Of a stretch of DNA of 45,353 nucleotides, positions 1 to 6,944 are shown piece after piece. Source of the stretch: CAZTQN01 sp964615765 (GTDB taxonomy: Bacteria; Planctomycetota; Phycisphaerae; Phycisphaerales; UBA1924); the NCBI GenBank assembly GCA_964615765.1, contig CAZTQN010000032.1:1-45353 (forward strand). The letters run 5' to 3'. The position numbers were made by a program, and so were the translations under genes. The first letter of the stretch is position 1. Each line of letters opens with the position of its first letter. The notes beneath the pieces are model-generated. The model made no database searches. It was not told the DNA's origin and saw nothing but the letters and a program-made list of their open reading frames with translations.

Positions 1-671
1 ACTACAAGGCGTTCATCTCCTGGCCCTTCCAGCGCGAGAACACGCCGCTGGGCCGCGTGCCGGACTGGGGCGCCGACGAGCGCGAACTGAGCCAGGAGTT
101 CCCCGGCGACGCCGTCGCGCGGGCGGGCGCAATCCTCTCCGGCGCGCCGGGCGCGCCGCTTCCGCCGGGCGCACGGACCGCCGACGTGTACGACTACGAC
201 GCCATCGACCGCGACGCGTACCCGACGGCGCACCTGTTCGGCAAGCGCGTCCGCATGTCCAGCGCGACCGACTACCTCCGCACGCAGGCCCTCAGCCGCC
301 TGTTCCTCGACAACATCTACTCGATCGGCGCCAGTTGGGTCACGATGGGCCCGCACGTCGGCCAGGTCGCGCTCGCGTACGGCGCCAACGACATGGGCAG
401 CGTGATGATGGAAGAGAACGTCGTCTCCAGCGCGGGCACGACGTACTGCCTGGACGAAGCGCTGCTGTGCCGCCTGATCCGCGAGGCGGGCTTCCTGCCG
501 GCCCAGCGCAACAACACCTACGACGTGCTCCGCCTGCACACAGGCAAGCAGTCGCCGGACCTGAGCGTCACCGACTGGTCCAAGCACCGTGTCAACAAGC
601 TGCACCAGCAGGCGCCGAAGGTCATCAAGCCGAGCGTGAGCGCCAAGGCGATGGCGCCCTCAGCGCGCTGA
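1..671 (+). CDS. mqnC: Cyclic dehypoxanthinyl futalosine synthase MqnC, C-terminal part
   Basis: Runs in from the left edge; the reading frame starts at base 3 and ends at TGA 669-671. MqnC is a radical SAM enzyme of the futalosine route to menaquinone and makes the spiro ring of cyclic dehypoxanthinylfutalosine in the cytoplasm. What is visible is the C-terminal part: FISWPFQRENTPLG, then YLRTQALSRLFLDNI, ASWVTMGPHVGQVALAYGAN, DMGSVMMEENVVSSAGTTY and the terminal AGFLPAQRNNTYDVL, all in the family order. The radical SAM cysteines lie outside the window. Between TPLG and DYLRTQ there are about 72 residues where the usual family spacing is roughly a dozen, so an insertion of about 60 residues is present. 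Its last 12 bases overlap the convergent lipoprotein gene. Identity is confident; only about 220 residues can be judged. Confidence 0.9.
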   Translation, partial: YKAFISWPFQRENTPLGRVPDWGADERELSQEFPGDAVARAGAILSGAPGAPLPPGARTADVYDYDAIDRDAYPTAHLFGKRVRMSSATDYLRTQALSRLFLDNIYSIGASWVTMGPHVGQVALAYGANDMGSVMMEENVVSSAGTTYCLDEALLCRLIREAGFLPAQRNNTYDVLRLHTGKQSPDLSVTDWSKHRVNKLHQQAPKVIKPSVSAKAMAPSAR

Positions 672-1112
672 CCCGGGATTCTGACACCGCACGCTGACCC
701 GGCGCACGCCGACGGCCGCCGGCTCGGGCGAGTCCGTCCACGCGCCGTCCTCGTCGCACTCGACACACCCGACCGACCACCCCGGCGCGAGCACGCTGAT
801 GCGCACCGGGCGACCCTGGATGGCGCTCAGTTCGGCCCGCCCGCGCTGATCGGTCACGGCCCGCGTGGACACTTCCCCCGTCTGCCCGAGCAGCGAGGCG
901 ATGCTGAACGGGTGGTTGCGGTTGGGGACGTCGGCGATGACCGTCACGCCGGCAGCGGGCTCTTTGGTCGCCGCGTCGCGCACCTCGACCGAGAGCGATC
1001 GCACACCGGGCCCGCAGCCCTGCGCGAGCAGCACGCTGGCCAGCAGCACGGTCCATACGCCGCCCGCTCGCGTCGACCGCCGCGTGCTCAGCCTGTTGCC
1101 ACACTCGCCCAC
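660..1112 (-). CDS. Small lipoprotein with carboxypeptidase-regulatory-like fold
   Basis: 150 aa from a GTG start preceded by a GAGGGTGA-type ribosome site. The N-terminus has a basic stretch, a hydrophobic core (VWTVLLASVLLA) and a lipobox ending QGC, so it should be a lipoprotein. The rest (SVEVRDAATKEPAAGVTVIAD ... GRAELSAIQGRPVRISVLAPGW) has the rhythm of a carboxypeptidase regulatory-like/transthyretin-type beta sandwich, a fold used as a structural or binding module in surface proteins. It follows the FG-GAP protein gene by 18 bp on the same strand, so the two are probably cotranscribed and both envelope or surface located. The last 12 bases overlap the 3' end of mqnC on the other strand. 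No specific function can be assigned. Confidence 0.7.
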   Translation of the reverse strand: MGECGNRLSTRRSTRAGGVWTVLLASVLLAQGCGPGVRSLSVEVRDAATKEPAAGVTVIADVPNRNHPFSIASLLGQTGEVSTRAVTDQRGRAELSAIQGRPVRISVLAPGWSVGCVECDEDGAWTDSPEPAAVGVRRVSVRCQNPGSAR

Positions 1113-1130
1113 GGCATCACCCTCGCTCGC

Positions 1131-2492
1131 TCAGGTCGTGATCGTGCCCGCCAGTTCGCCCAGCGTCATGCCCGTGAGCACGTCGCGGCCGACGCTGCCC
1201 ACCAGACGCGATTCGGTGTCCGATGCGCGCAGGCGGATCAGCCCCGCGAACACCGGCGGCTCGCTCCCGAAACGGGTCTCGGGCGTGAACACGTTGCCGT
1301 CCGCGAAGTTCCGCGACCACGCCGTCCGCTCGCTCCACGTTCCGCCGACGCTGAGATAAACCTGCACGGTGGTCGTCTTGTAGTACACCGATTGACGGGG
1401 AGGAAAGGACCGCGACCACTCGAGGCGCTTCTGGACCACAAAGTCCGCGACGCCGTCGCCGTTGAGATCGCTCGTCGAAAGAATCGTCGCCCGGTCCGGT
1501 GCGAGGGGTTGCACTTCCCCGGGGATCGTGGCCAAGGCCGCGCCCGCGTCTTGCGGGGCGGACCATCCGGCCACGCCGGTGCGCGCCAGGACCATCACAC
1601 CCTGCACGTCGGACACGATCCTGGCGTCTTCCGCGTCAACGCGGCGTGCGTAAGTCAACACGAGGTCCGCCCGGGCGTCGCCGGCGACCTGGCCGAAGGC
1701 GATCGCCGTGAACGACGTGTACGCGGCCGCGAGCGGCGTACCAGCCGTGAACGCCTGCGGCCCCGACGGACGAGCCCGCAGCGCGATCAGCGACCCGGTG
1801 GCGTTGCGCGCCGAGTACACCCCGAGGGCCACATCCTCGAACCCGTCGCCGCTGAAGTCGCCCGCCGCCAGCGCGGTCAGCACGCCGTCAAAGCGGCGCA
1901 GCGGCTCGGTCGTCACGCTCAGCGAGCGGCGTGAAGACAACTCCGTGAGCACGCCCCCGACCACGCGGGCGCCGTGCACGTGCACGCTCGCGCTTCCGCC
2001 GGCCCGGTCATACTTGGTGCCGGCGAAGACGATCTCGTCCAGCCCGTCGCCCGCGACGTTGGCGCCGGTGATCAACACGTCGCTCAACACATTGACCGCG
2101 CGCCGGTCGACCACGACCAGGCGCGACCGGCCCGCGTCGAACCGGATCAGCCGCAGCGCTCCCGAGGCACCGCCCTGCCCGTTCGCAACCGTCCCGAGCG
2201 CGGCGATGCTCGTCTGCCCCGCGGCGAGGAACTCCCCCGTCGCGATCTTGCCGACCTGCCCGGGCAGAACCAGTTCCCGCGTCGCCGTGAACGATCCATT
2301 GCCGTCGTTCAAGAACGCCTGCAAGCGGCGGTTGCCCGCAATCAGCACGTCATCCGCGCCGTCGCGGTTCAGGTCGACCACGATCGGCGCAGCGGCAACG
2401 CCCGCGGGAATTCGCACCACCGCGTCAGGCCCCACGTCCCCGGGCGCCGCAGACAACAGCGACCGCGCTTCCAGATCCTCCAGCATTCGCAT
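1131..2492 (-). CDS. Secreted FG-GAP/VCBS-repeat protein with planctomycete LEPR-XLL-like N-terminus
   Basis: 453 aa from ATG 2492. The start is chosen because TACCCT lies 6 nt upstream (possible leaderless start) and a perfect inverted repeat lies immediately upstream; a TTG at 2510 is possible but less likely. Residues 3-14 read MLEDLEARSLLSA, the N-terminal motif found on many exported planctomycete proteins. The body contains integrin-like FG-GAP/VCBS calcium-loop repeats, visible as DLNRDGADDVLIAG, GDFSGDGFEDVALG and DLNGDGVADFVVQ, expected to fold into a beta propeller. The C-terminus (GSVGRDVLTGMTLGELAGTITT) resembles the DVLTG motif of hemolysin-type calcium repeats. Probably a surface or extracellular protein; ligand unknown. 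First gene of a two-gene unit with the downstream lipoprotein. Confidence 0.75.
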   Translation of the reverse strand: MRMLEDLEARSLLSAAPGDVGPDAVVRIPAGVAAAPIVVDLNRDGADDVLIAGNRRLQAFLNDGNGSFTATRELVLPGQVGKIATGEFLAAGQTSIAALGTVANGQGGASGALRLIRFDAGRSRLVVVDRRAVNVLSDVLITGANVAGDGLDEIVFAGTKYDRAGGSASVHVHGARVVGGVLTELSSRRSLSVTTEPLRRFDGVLTALAAGDFSGDGFEDVALGVYSARNATGSLIALRARPSGPQAFTAGTPLAAAYTSFTAIAFGQVAGDARADLVLTYARRVDAEDARIVSDVQGVMVLARTGVAGWSAPQDAGAALATIPGEVQPLAPDRATILSTSDLNGDGVADFVVQKRLEWSRSFPPRQSVYYKTTTVQVYLSVGGTWSERTAWSRNFADGNVFTPETRFGSEPPVFAGLIRLRASDTESRLVGSVGRDVLTGMTLGELAGTITT

Positions 2493-2494
2493 GC

Positions 2495-2519
2495 CACGAG
2501 GGTATCGCAAACCCTCGTG
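2495..2519. repeat. Perfect 9-bp inverted repeat upstream of the FG-GAP gene
   Basis: CACGAGGGT, seven bases, then ACCCTCGTG, without mismatch. It sits directly before the chosen ATG at 2492 and overlaps the TACCCT element at 2499-2504. It could be an operator or a 5' hairpin that limits expression. No T-tract follows, so it does not look like a terminator. Confidence 0.55.
2499..2504 (-). promoter_or_regulatory. Putative -10 hexamer TACCCT, 6 nt before ATG 2492
   Basis: TACCCT on the minus strand ends six bases before the FG-GAP start codon, which has no Shine-Dalgarno. The spacing fits a leaderless transcript. The hexamer lies inside the inverted repeat, so a bound repressor would block it directly. 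Confidence 0.35.
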
Positions 2520-2664
2520 CGCCGAGGCCCCGGGGCGACCCCGAATAGACAGTGAACACGCACTGGCTTTGTCGACTCAACCGCCCTACGATCCGCCCCG
2601 TTTTGCAGACCCATCACCGCGGCCGGACGCTCTGGCGACCGCCGGTTCTCTCCAGGATTTCACC

Positions 2665-3225
2665 ATGAAGGCGATCGACCTCCGCCCCGGCTACGGCGTC
2701 AAAATGGACGGCAAGCTCTTTGTCGTCGTCGGCTACGAGTTCCGCAACCCCGGGAACCTGCGCTCGTTCGTCAACGTCAAGTTCAAGAACGTCCAGTCGG
2801 GCGGGCAGATCGAAAAGCGCTGCCAGCCCAGCGAAGAAATCGAGGTCATCGACCTCGACCGTCGCCCGATGGAATACCTCTTCTCCGACACGCACGGGGC
2901 CACGTTCATGGACGTGGAGACCTACGACCAGACGGTCATGCCCGCCGACGTGCTGGGCGACGCGCTCAAGTACCTCCGCCCGAACGCGCAGACCGTGGTG
3001 CTGTGCTACAACGGCAACCCGATCTCGATCGAACTCCCCCTGACGGTCGAACTGCAGATCACCGACACCCCGCCGGAAGTGAAGGGCGCGACCGTCACCA
3101 ACCAGACCAAGGACGCGACCTGCGACACCGGGCTGGTCATCCGCGTGCCCGCGTTCATCAAGACGGGCGAGATGATCAAGGTCAACACGACCGACGGCTC
3201 GTACCTCGGCCGCGCCAAGGAATAA
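2665..3225 (+). CDS. efp: Translation elongation factor P
   Basis: 186 aa, the normal EF-P length, from ATG 2665 with AGGA seven bases upstream. EF-P binds ribosomes stalled on consecutive prolines and promotes peptide-bond formation. The three beta-barrel domains are recognisable: an N-terminal KOW-like domain (residues 1-63), a central OB domain (TFMDVETYDQTVMP about 76-90) and the C-terminal OB domain with the family signature (KTGEMIKVNTTDGSYLGR). Residue 31, at the tip of the loop that reaches the peptidyl-transferase centre, is Asn in PGNLRSF, where the common form is PGKGQAF or PGRG. The usual Lys or Arg modification site is therefore absent, although Arg33 is two residues on. The same window encodes an 18-proline tract, an obvious substrate. 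Probably cotranscribed with aroK, 19 bp downstream. Confidence 0.95.
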   Translation: MKAIDLRPGYGVKMDGKLFVVVGYEFRNPGNLRSFVNVKFKNVQSGGQIEKRCQPSEEIEVIDLDRRPMEYLFSDTHGATFMDVETYDQTVMPADVLGDALKYLRPNAQTVVLCYNGNPISIELPLTVELQITDTPPEVKGATVTNQTKDATCDTGLVIRVPAFIKTGEMIKVNTTDGSYLGRAKE

Positions 3226-3244
3226 GCCGCCCGCAGGACATCTC

Positions 3245-3805
3245 GTGCCGCGCGACCCGCACGTCATCCTGATCGGTCTGCGCGGCTGCGGCAAATCCAC
3301 CGTCGGCTCGCTGCTCGCCCAGCGTCTGACCAAACCGCTGATCGACCTCGACGAGCGCACCGCCGCCCGGCTCGGCGCGTTGGCCGCGGGCGAGGCCCTG
3401 CGCACGCACGGCGAGCCGGCCTTCCGCGCCGCCGAAGCCGCCGCGCTCACCGACGCCCTCGCCCACGACCGCGCCGTCCTCGCCCTCGGAGGCGGCACAC
3501 CCACGGCGCCGACCGCCGCCGACACCCTCCGCGCCGCCCGCGCGGCGGACATCGCCCGCATCATCTATCTGCACGCGCCGCCGGACACGCTCCGAGCGCG
3601 ATTGAGCGCGACCGACACGCGCACACGGCCGGCCCTGACCAGCGCCGGCGTGCTCAACGAGGTCGCCGCGCTGTATGCCGCACGCGACCCGCTCTACCGC
3701 TCGCTCGCCGATCTCGTCATCGCGATCGACGCGATCACCCCTGTTCAGGCGGTCGATCAGATCGCCGCGTGGCTCAGCATCGAAACGCTGGACCCGCACG
3801 GGTGA
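3245..3805 (+). CDS. aroK: Shikimate kinase
   Basis: 186 aa from a GTG start with AGGA six bases upstream. It phosphorylates shikimate at the 3-hydroxyl with ATP, the fifth step of the chorismate pathway. Walker A is GLRGCGKST (residues 11-19). The shikimate-binding stretch follows as LIDLDERTAARLG with GEPAFRAAEAAAL, then the Walker-B-like LALGGGT (about 79-85) and the lid region with RPAL. Length fits the family (about 170-190 aa). It lies 19 bp after efp, so the two probably share a transcript. The tail after residue 170 is not conserved. No other reading is likely. Confidence 0.93.
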   Translation: MPRDPHVILIGLRGCGKSTVGSLLAQRLTKPLIDLDERTAARLGALAAGEALRTHGEPAFRAAEAAALTDALAHDRAVLALGGGTPTAPTAADTLRAARAADIARIIYLHAPPDTLRARLSATDTRTRPALTSAGVLNEVAALYAARDPLYRSLADLVIAIDAITPVQAVDQIAAWLSIETLDPHG

Positions 3806-3951
3806 TTGCGCCCGCGCGGCAGCGCCGCGTGATAGTCCGACAACACGAAGGCGGATGACTTTCGCCGACAGTCCGAGCGACTCGTCGGCCCGGGTTCACG
3901 GCGCGACGCGCCCGCCCGGACACACGAACACCACCATCCGGAGATTCCGCC

Positions 3952-4812
3952 ATGTCTCGTCCCGCTCGTCAGTCCCGCCTGCTCGCCCGTTCCGTCATGA
4001 CCGCGGGCGCCCTCGCCTGCACCGCCGCCGCGTACGCGCAGCCCGTGTGGCGGAGCACGTGCGACAACCGCCAGGGCACGACCTTCGCCGACGTCATCGA
4101 CACCTCCGACCCGACCCAGAACGGGTACAACATCGACCCAAGCGAGATCTATCGCACGTTCGGCGCCCTGTCGTTCCCCGCGAGCCAGTCCGTCACGAAC
4201 TCCAACGCGGCGGCCAACCTGAACGTCGACTCACGCTTCTTCGGCAACAACCCGGACATCTCGACCCCGGGCTTCCGCGCCATCATCAGCGGGAACATCA
4301 CCGCCCGTCGCCTCGCGACCGCCGCCCCCAACTCCTCCGCCCGCTCGCAGGACAACACGTCGGTCTGCCTGACGCTCTCGGGCGCGACGACGGCCACGCC
4401 CTCCGTCCGCCGCGTCATCGGCGGCCTCACGCTCGTCGGCGGCTCGACCGGCTTCGTCCGCTTCATCCAGCCCAACGGCACCAACATCATCAACCTGACG
4501 ACCAACGGCTCGGCGACCAACCGCGTGCTGCGCTTCACTGGCAACGGCGAGTACCGCGTTCAGACCGGCTTCGACACCACGCTCGTCACCACCTCCAGCG
4601 TCACCACCCTCACCCGCAGCGCCGCGACCACCTTCGCCCTCACGTGCGTCGGCGACTTCAACGGCACCGGCGACAACACCACGCAGGACATCTTCGACTT
4701 CCTCGGCGCGTGGTTCACCGGCAGCACAGCCGCCGACACCAACGGCTCGACCACCATCACCGTCCAGGACATCTTCGACTTCCTGGCGGCCTGGTTCGCG
4801 CCCTGCGTGTGA
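3952..4812 (+). CDS. Exported protein of unknown function with two GC-type dockerin repeats
   Basis: 286 aa from ATG 3952 with GGAG eight bases upstream. A signal peptide (RSVMTAGALACTAAAYAQP) predicts cleavage after AYA. The middle part is Ser/Thr/Asn-rich and beta-like with no family I recognise. The C-terminus holds two short calcium-loop plus helix repeats, DFNGTGDNTTQDIFDFLGAW and DTNGSTTITVQDIFDFLAAW, ending in Cys (APCV). This is the terminal module shared with the proteins at 8394-10085 and 10285-12585. Such modules are assumed to anchor or sort exported proteins in Phycisphaerae; that role is inference. Monocistronic by position: 146 bp after aroK and facing trpF. Confidence 0.75.
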   Translation: MSRPARQSRLLARSVMTAGALACTAAAYAQPVWRSTCDNRQGTTFADVIDTSDPTQNGYNIDPSEIYRTFGALSFPASQSVTNSNAAANLNVDSRFFGNNPDISTPGFRAIISGNITARRLATAAPNSSARSQDNTSVCLTLSGATTATPSVRRVIGGLTLVGGSTGFVRFIQPNGTNIINLTTNGSATNRVLRFTGNGEYRVQTGFDTTLVTTSSVTTLTRSAATTFALTCVGDFNGTGDNTTQDIFDFLGAWFTGSTAADTNGSTTITVQDIFDFLAAWFAPCV

Positions 4813-4852
4813 TCACGTCCGCGACAACCGCACCGACCACACCTCGCGCCAC

Positions 4853-4882
4853 CGCCCGCCGCCGGAGACTCCGGCGCGGGCG
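4853..4882 (+). terminator. Convergent GC-rich hairpin between dockerin gene and trpF
   Basis: CGCCCG-C-CGCCGGA, loop GAC, TCCGGCG-CGGGCG: 13 pairs with one bulged C. It is followed by only a partly T-rich stretch (TTGGCGTTGTT). It lies between two convergent genes and could serve either strand. Confidence 0.4.
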
Positions 4883-4919
4883 TTGGCGTTGTTCCATCGC
4901 TCACCGATCGCCGGCCGAC

Positions 4920-5561
4920 TCACCCATCCAGCGCCGCATCAGCCCGGCGGACCGCGACGCAGAACTTCTCGATCAGCTCACGGTCCTTCACGCCCGGCTC
5001 GCTCTCCACCCCGCTGCTGACATCCACCGCGAACGGCCGCAGCACGCGGATCACCTCGCCAACGTTCTCCGGCGTCAGACCCCCGGCGACGATCAGCGGC
5101 TTGCCGGTCCGCTCCTTCACGCTCGCCAGTCCGGCCCAGTCGAACGCCTTGCCCTCGCCGCCGCTTGAGCCGTCAACGAGGATCGCGTCGACCTCGTCGA
5201 CCCGGTCCCAGCGTTCCAGCTCCTTCGCGATGGTTGCTCCGTCGAAGCGGATCGCCTTGATCACGCCCGGCCCGCACTGCGCGACGACATCCTCCGGCTC
5301 CTCGCCGTGCAACTGGCTGAACGTCGTCGGGCACCGCTCCTCGATCTCGCTGAACGTGTCGACGCTCGCGTTGACGAACAGCCCGACGCTCGAGACAAAC
5401 GGCGGCAGGATCGCCGACATCTCGAACGCCTCTTCCGGCTCGATGAAGCGCCGGCTCTGCGGGTGGAACACAAACCCGACGGCGTCCGCCCCGGCGTCCG
5501 CCGCCGCGAACAGCCCCTCTTCGTCGGTGATCCCGCAGATCTTGATGCGTGTGCGTGCCAT
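4920..5561 (-). CDS. trpF: Phosphoribosylanthranilate isomerase
   Basis: 213 aa from ATG 5561 with a strong AGGAAAGG site. It converts N-(5-phosphoribosyl)anthranilate to the carboxyphenylamino-deoxyribulose phosphate of tryptophan synthesis in a (beta/alpha)8 barrel. The diagnostic motifs appear in order: KICGIT (catalytic Cys9), GFVFHPQSRRFI, SQLHGEE, AILVDGSSGGEGKAFDW (general-acid Asp near 133), VAGGLTPENV and VDVSSGVESEPGVKD (phosphate binding). It follows the rhomboid gene by 25 bp, so it is probably the second gene of that unit. No other trp genes are nearby. Confidence 0.95.
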   Translation of the reverse strand: MARTRIKICGITDEEGLFAAADAGADAVGFVFHPQSRRFIEPEEAFEMSAILPPFVSSVGLFVNASVDTFSEIEERCPTTFSQLHGEEPEDVVAQCGPGVIKAIRFDGATIAKELERWDRVDEVDAILVDGSSGGEGKAFDWAGLASVKERTGKPLIVAGGLTPENVGEVIRVLRPFAVDVSSGVESEPGVKDRELIEKFCVAVRRADAALDG

Positions 5562-5586
5562 CCGTGCCCTTTCCTGCGTGCCGGCG

Positions 5587-6753
5587 TCAGCCGAGCGCTT
5601 CGAGTTCCTGCTTCGCCAGCGTCCGGGTCTCTTCGTCGCGCAACCCGTCGATCGCCGCCTGCAACAGCGCCTTGGCCCGCACGGGGTCGTTCAGATGTCG
5701 CGCGTTGAGCCGCCCGAGCAGGAGGCGGATCTGCGGCCCGTCCGGGTCGCGCGGGTAGGCCTCAAGAAACCGCTCGAAGGCGTACGCGGCCGACGGGTAC
5801 GCCCCGCTCGTGTACAGGTGGGCCGCGAGCTGGTACTGCTGGTTGCGCGCCAGCGTGGCGGCCCGGGGCAAATGCCCGTAGCGATCGGCCAGCGCGGTGT
5901 ACGCCGTCGCCGCACCGGCGAGGTCGCCCGTCCGCAGTTTCTCCGTCACGGCGAGTCTGGCCGCGGCGAGTGCTTCCTGGGCCGCGGCGTCTTCCGGCTT
6001 GCCACGACCCGCGGCGTCAGCGCCGATGGTCTGCTCCACACGCTGGTCCCACTGCCGGCTCGCCGCCCGAAACTCCCGCCGACGCTTCATCTGCCGGCCC
6101 TGCGTAAACAGGTCGTACGTCTCCCGCGGCAGCACGTTAAGCCACAGCGCCGTGAACGCGACCGCCGCGCCGAAGGCGTACCCGCCCAGGTGTGCCGCAT
6201 GGGCCGTGCCCGTCCGCGCGCCGGACATCTGCGCGAACAGGTCCCACACCACGCTCAGCCCGATGAACCACCACGCCGTCACCCACGTCAGCCCGATCAC
6301 GAAGATCAGCGAGAACACCTTGATCATCGTCCTGGGGAACATGACCAGGTACGCCCCGGTGAGCGCGGCGATCGACCCCGACGCGCCCACCGCCGGAACC
6401 GGCGTCACCGCGACGTGCGCCCCCATCGCCGCCGCACCCCCCAGCAGGTAGAACAGCAGATACCACCCCCGCCCCATCCGGTCCTCAATGTTCGGGCCGA
6501 ACACCCACAGGAACAGCGCGTTCCCGATGATGTGCATCCACCCGATATGCAGGAACGAAGCGGTGAAAAGCTGCCAGATCCCGAAGCCCTCCCGCGAGAC
6601 CGCGAGCGTGCCCATCATCTGCACGTACCGGTCCGGGTCGGTCCGCTCGAGCACCTGCTGAACGACGAACATCCCGATGTTGACGGCCAGCAGGCCGTAC
6701 GTCACCACCGTCGGGCGGCGGAGCGGGCGGTCGGTTCCGAGCGGGATGAGCAT
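5587..6753 (-). CDS. Rhomboid-family intramembrane serine protease with helical C-terminal tail
   Basis: 388 aa from ATG 6753, chosen because TAGCAT stands 7 nt upstream and because the protein then begins MLIPLGTDRPLRRPTVV directly before the first membrane helix. Longer starts (to 6924) only add Arg/Gly-rich sequence. Rhomboids cleave membrane proteins within the bilayer. The conserved H(69)IGWMH(74)IIGN(78) of TM2, the catalytic Ser125 in VGASGSIAAL and the catalytic His188 in AHLGGYAFG are all present, so it should be active. After about residue 220 a soluble alpha-helical region (AAYTALADRYG, LYTSGAYPSAAYAFERFL) looks like TPR-type helices that could bind substrates. First gene of a unit with trpF. 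Confidence 0.9.
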   Translation of the reverse strand: MLIPLGTDRPLRRPTVVTYGLLAVNIGMFVVQQVLERTDPDRYVQMMGTLAVSREGFGIWQLFTASFLHIGWMHIIGNALFLWVFGPNIEDRMGRGWYLLFYLLGGAAAMGAHVAVTPVPAVGASGSIAALTGAYLVMFPRTMIKVFSLIFVIGLTWVTAWWFIGLSVVWDLFAQMSGARTGTAHAAHLGGYAFGAAVAFTALWLNVLPRETYDLFTQGRQMKRRREFRAASRQWDQRVEQTIGADAAGRGKPEDAAAQEALAAARLAVTEKLRTGDLAGAATAYTALADRYGHLPRAATLARNQQYQLAAHLYTSGAYPSAAYAFERFLEAYPRDPDGPQIRLLLGRLNARHLNDPVRAKALLQAAIDGLRDEETRTLAKQELEALG

Positions 6754-6760
6754 CGGCGCG

Positions 6761-6766
6761 ATGCTA
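6761..6766 (-). promoter_or_regulatory. Putative -10 hexamer TAGCAT, 7 nt before rhomboid ATG
   Basis: Minus-strand TAGCAT ends seven bases before ATG 6753, which lacks a Shine-Dalgarno. It lies in the divergent region shared with gltA and fits a leaderless transcript. Confidence 0.4.
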
Positions 6767-6944
6767 TCGGCCCATCGCCCGCCGGGCCCGATTCCGCGTG
6801 CAAAACCCGGCTTTAGAAGCGGGCCCGGCGCTTCACCCGTCGGGAGCGCGTCGCTAGAGTCTGACCGGGTCGGGTCGCTGCGCCGGCGGCCCTCCCCGTT
6901 CATCCCGCTCTCGCGACCACCCACGCCGCGCTGGAACGATCACG

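Noticed and set aside
1708..2664. N-terminal extension of the EF-P frame
   Set aside because: EF-P of standard length begins at ATG 2665 with a Shine-Dalgarno; the extension is antisense to the FG-GAP gene.
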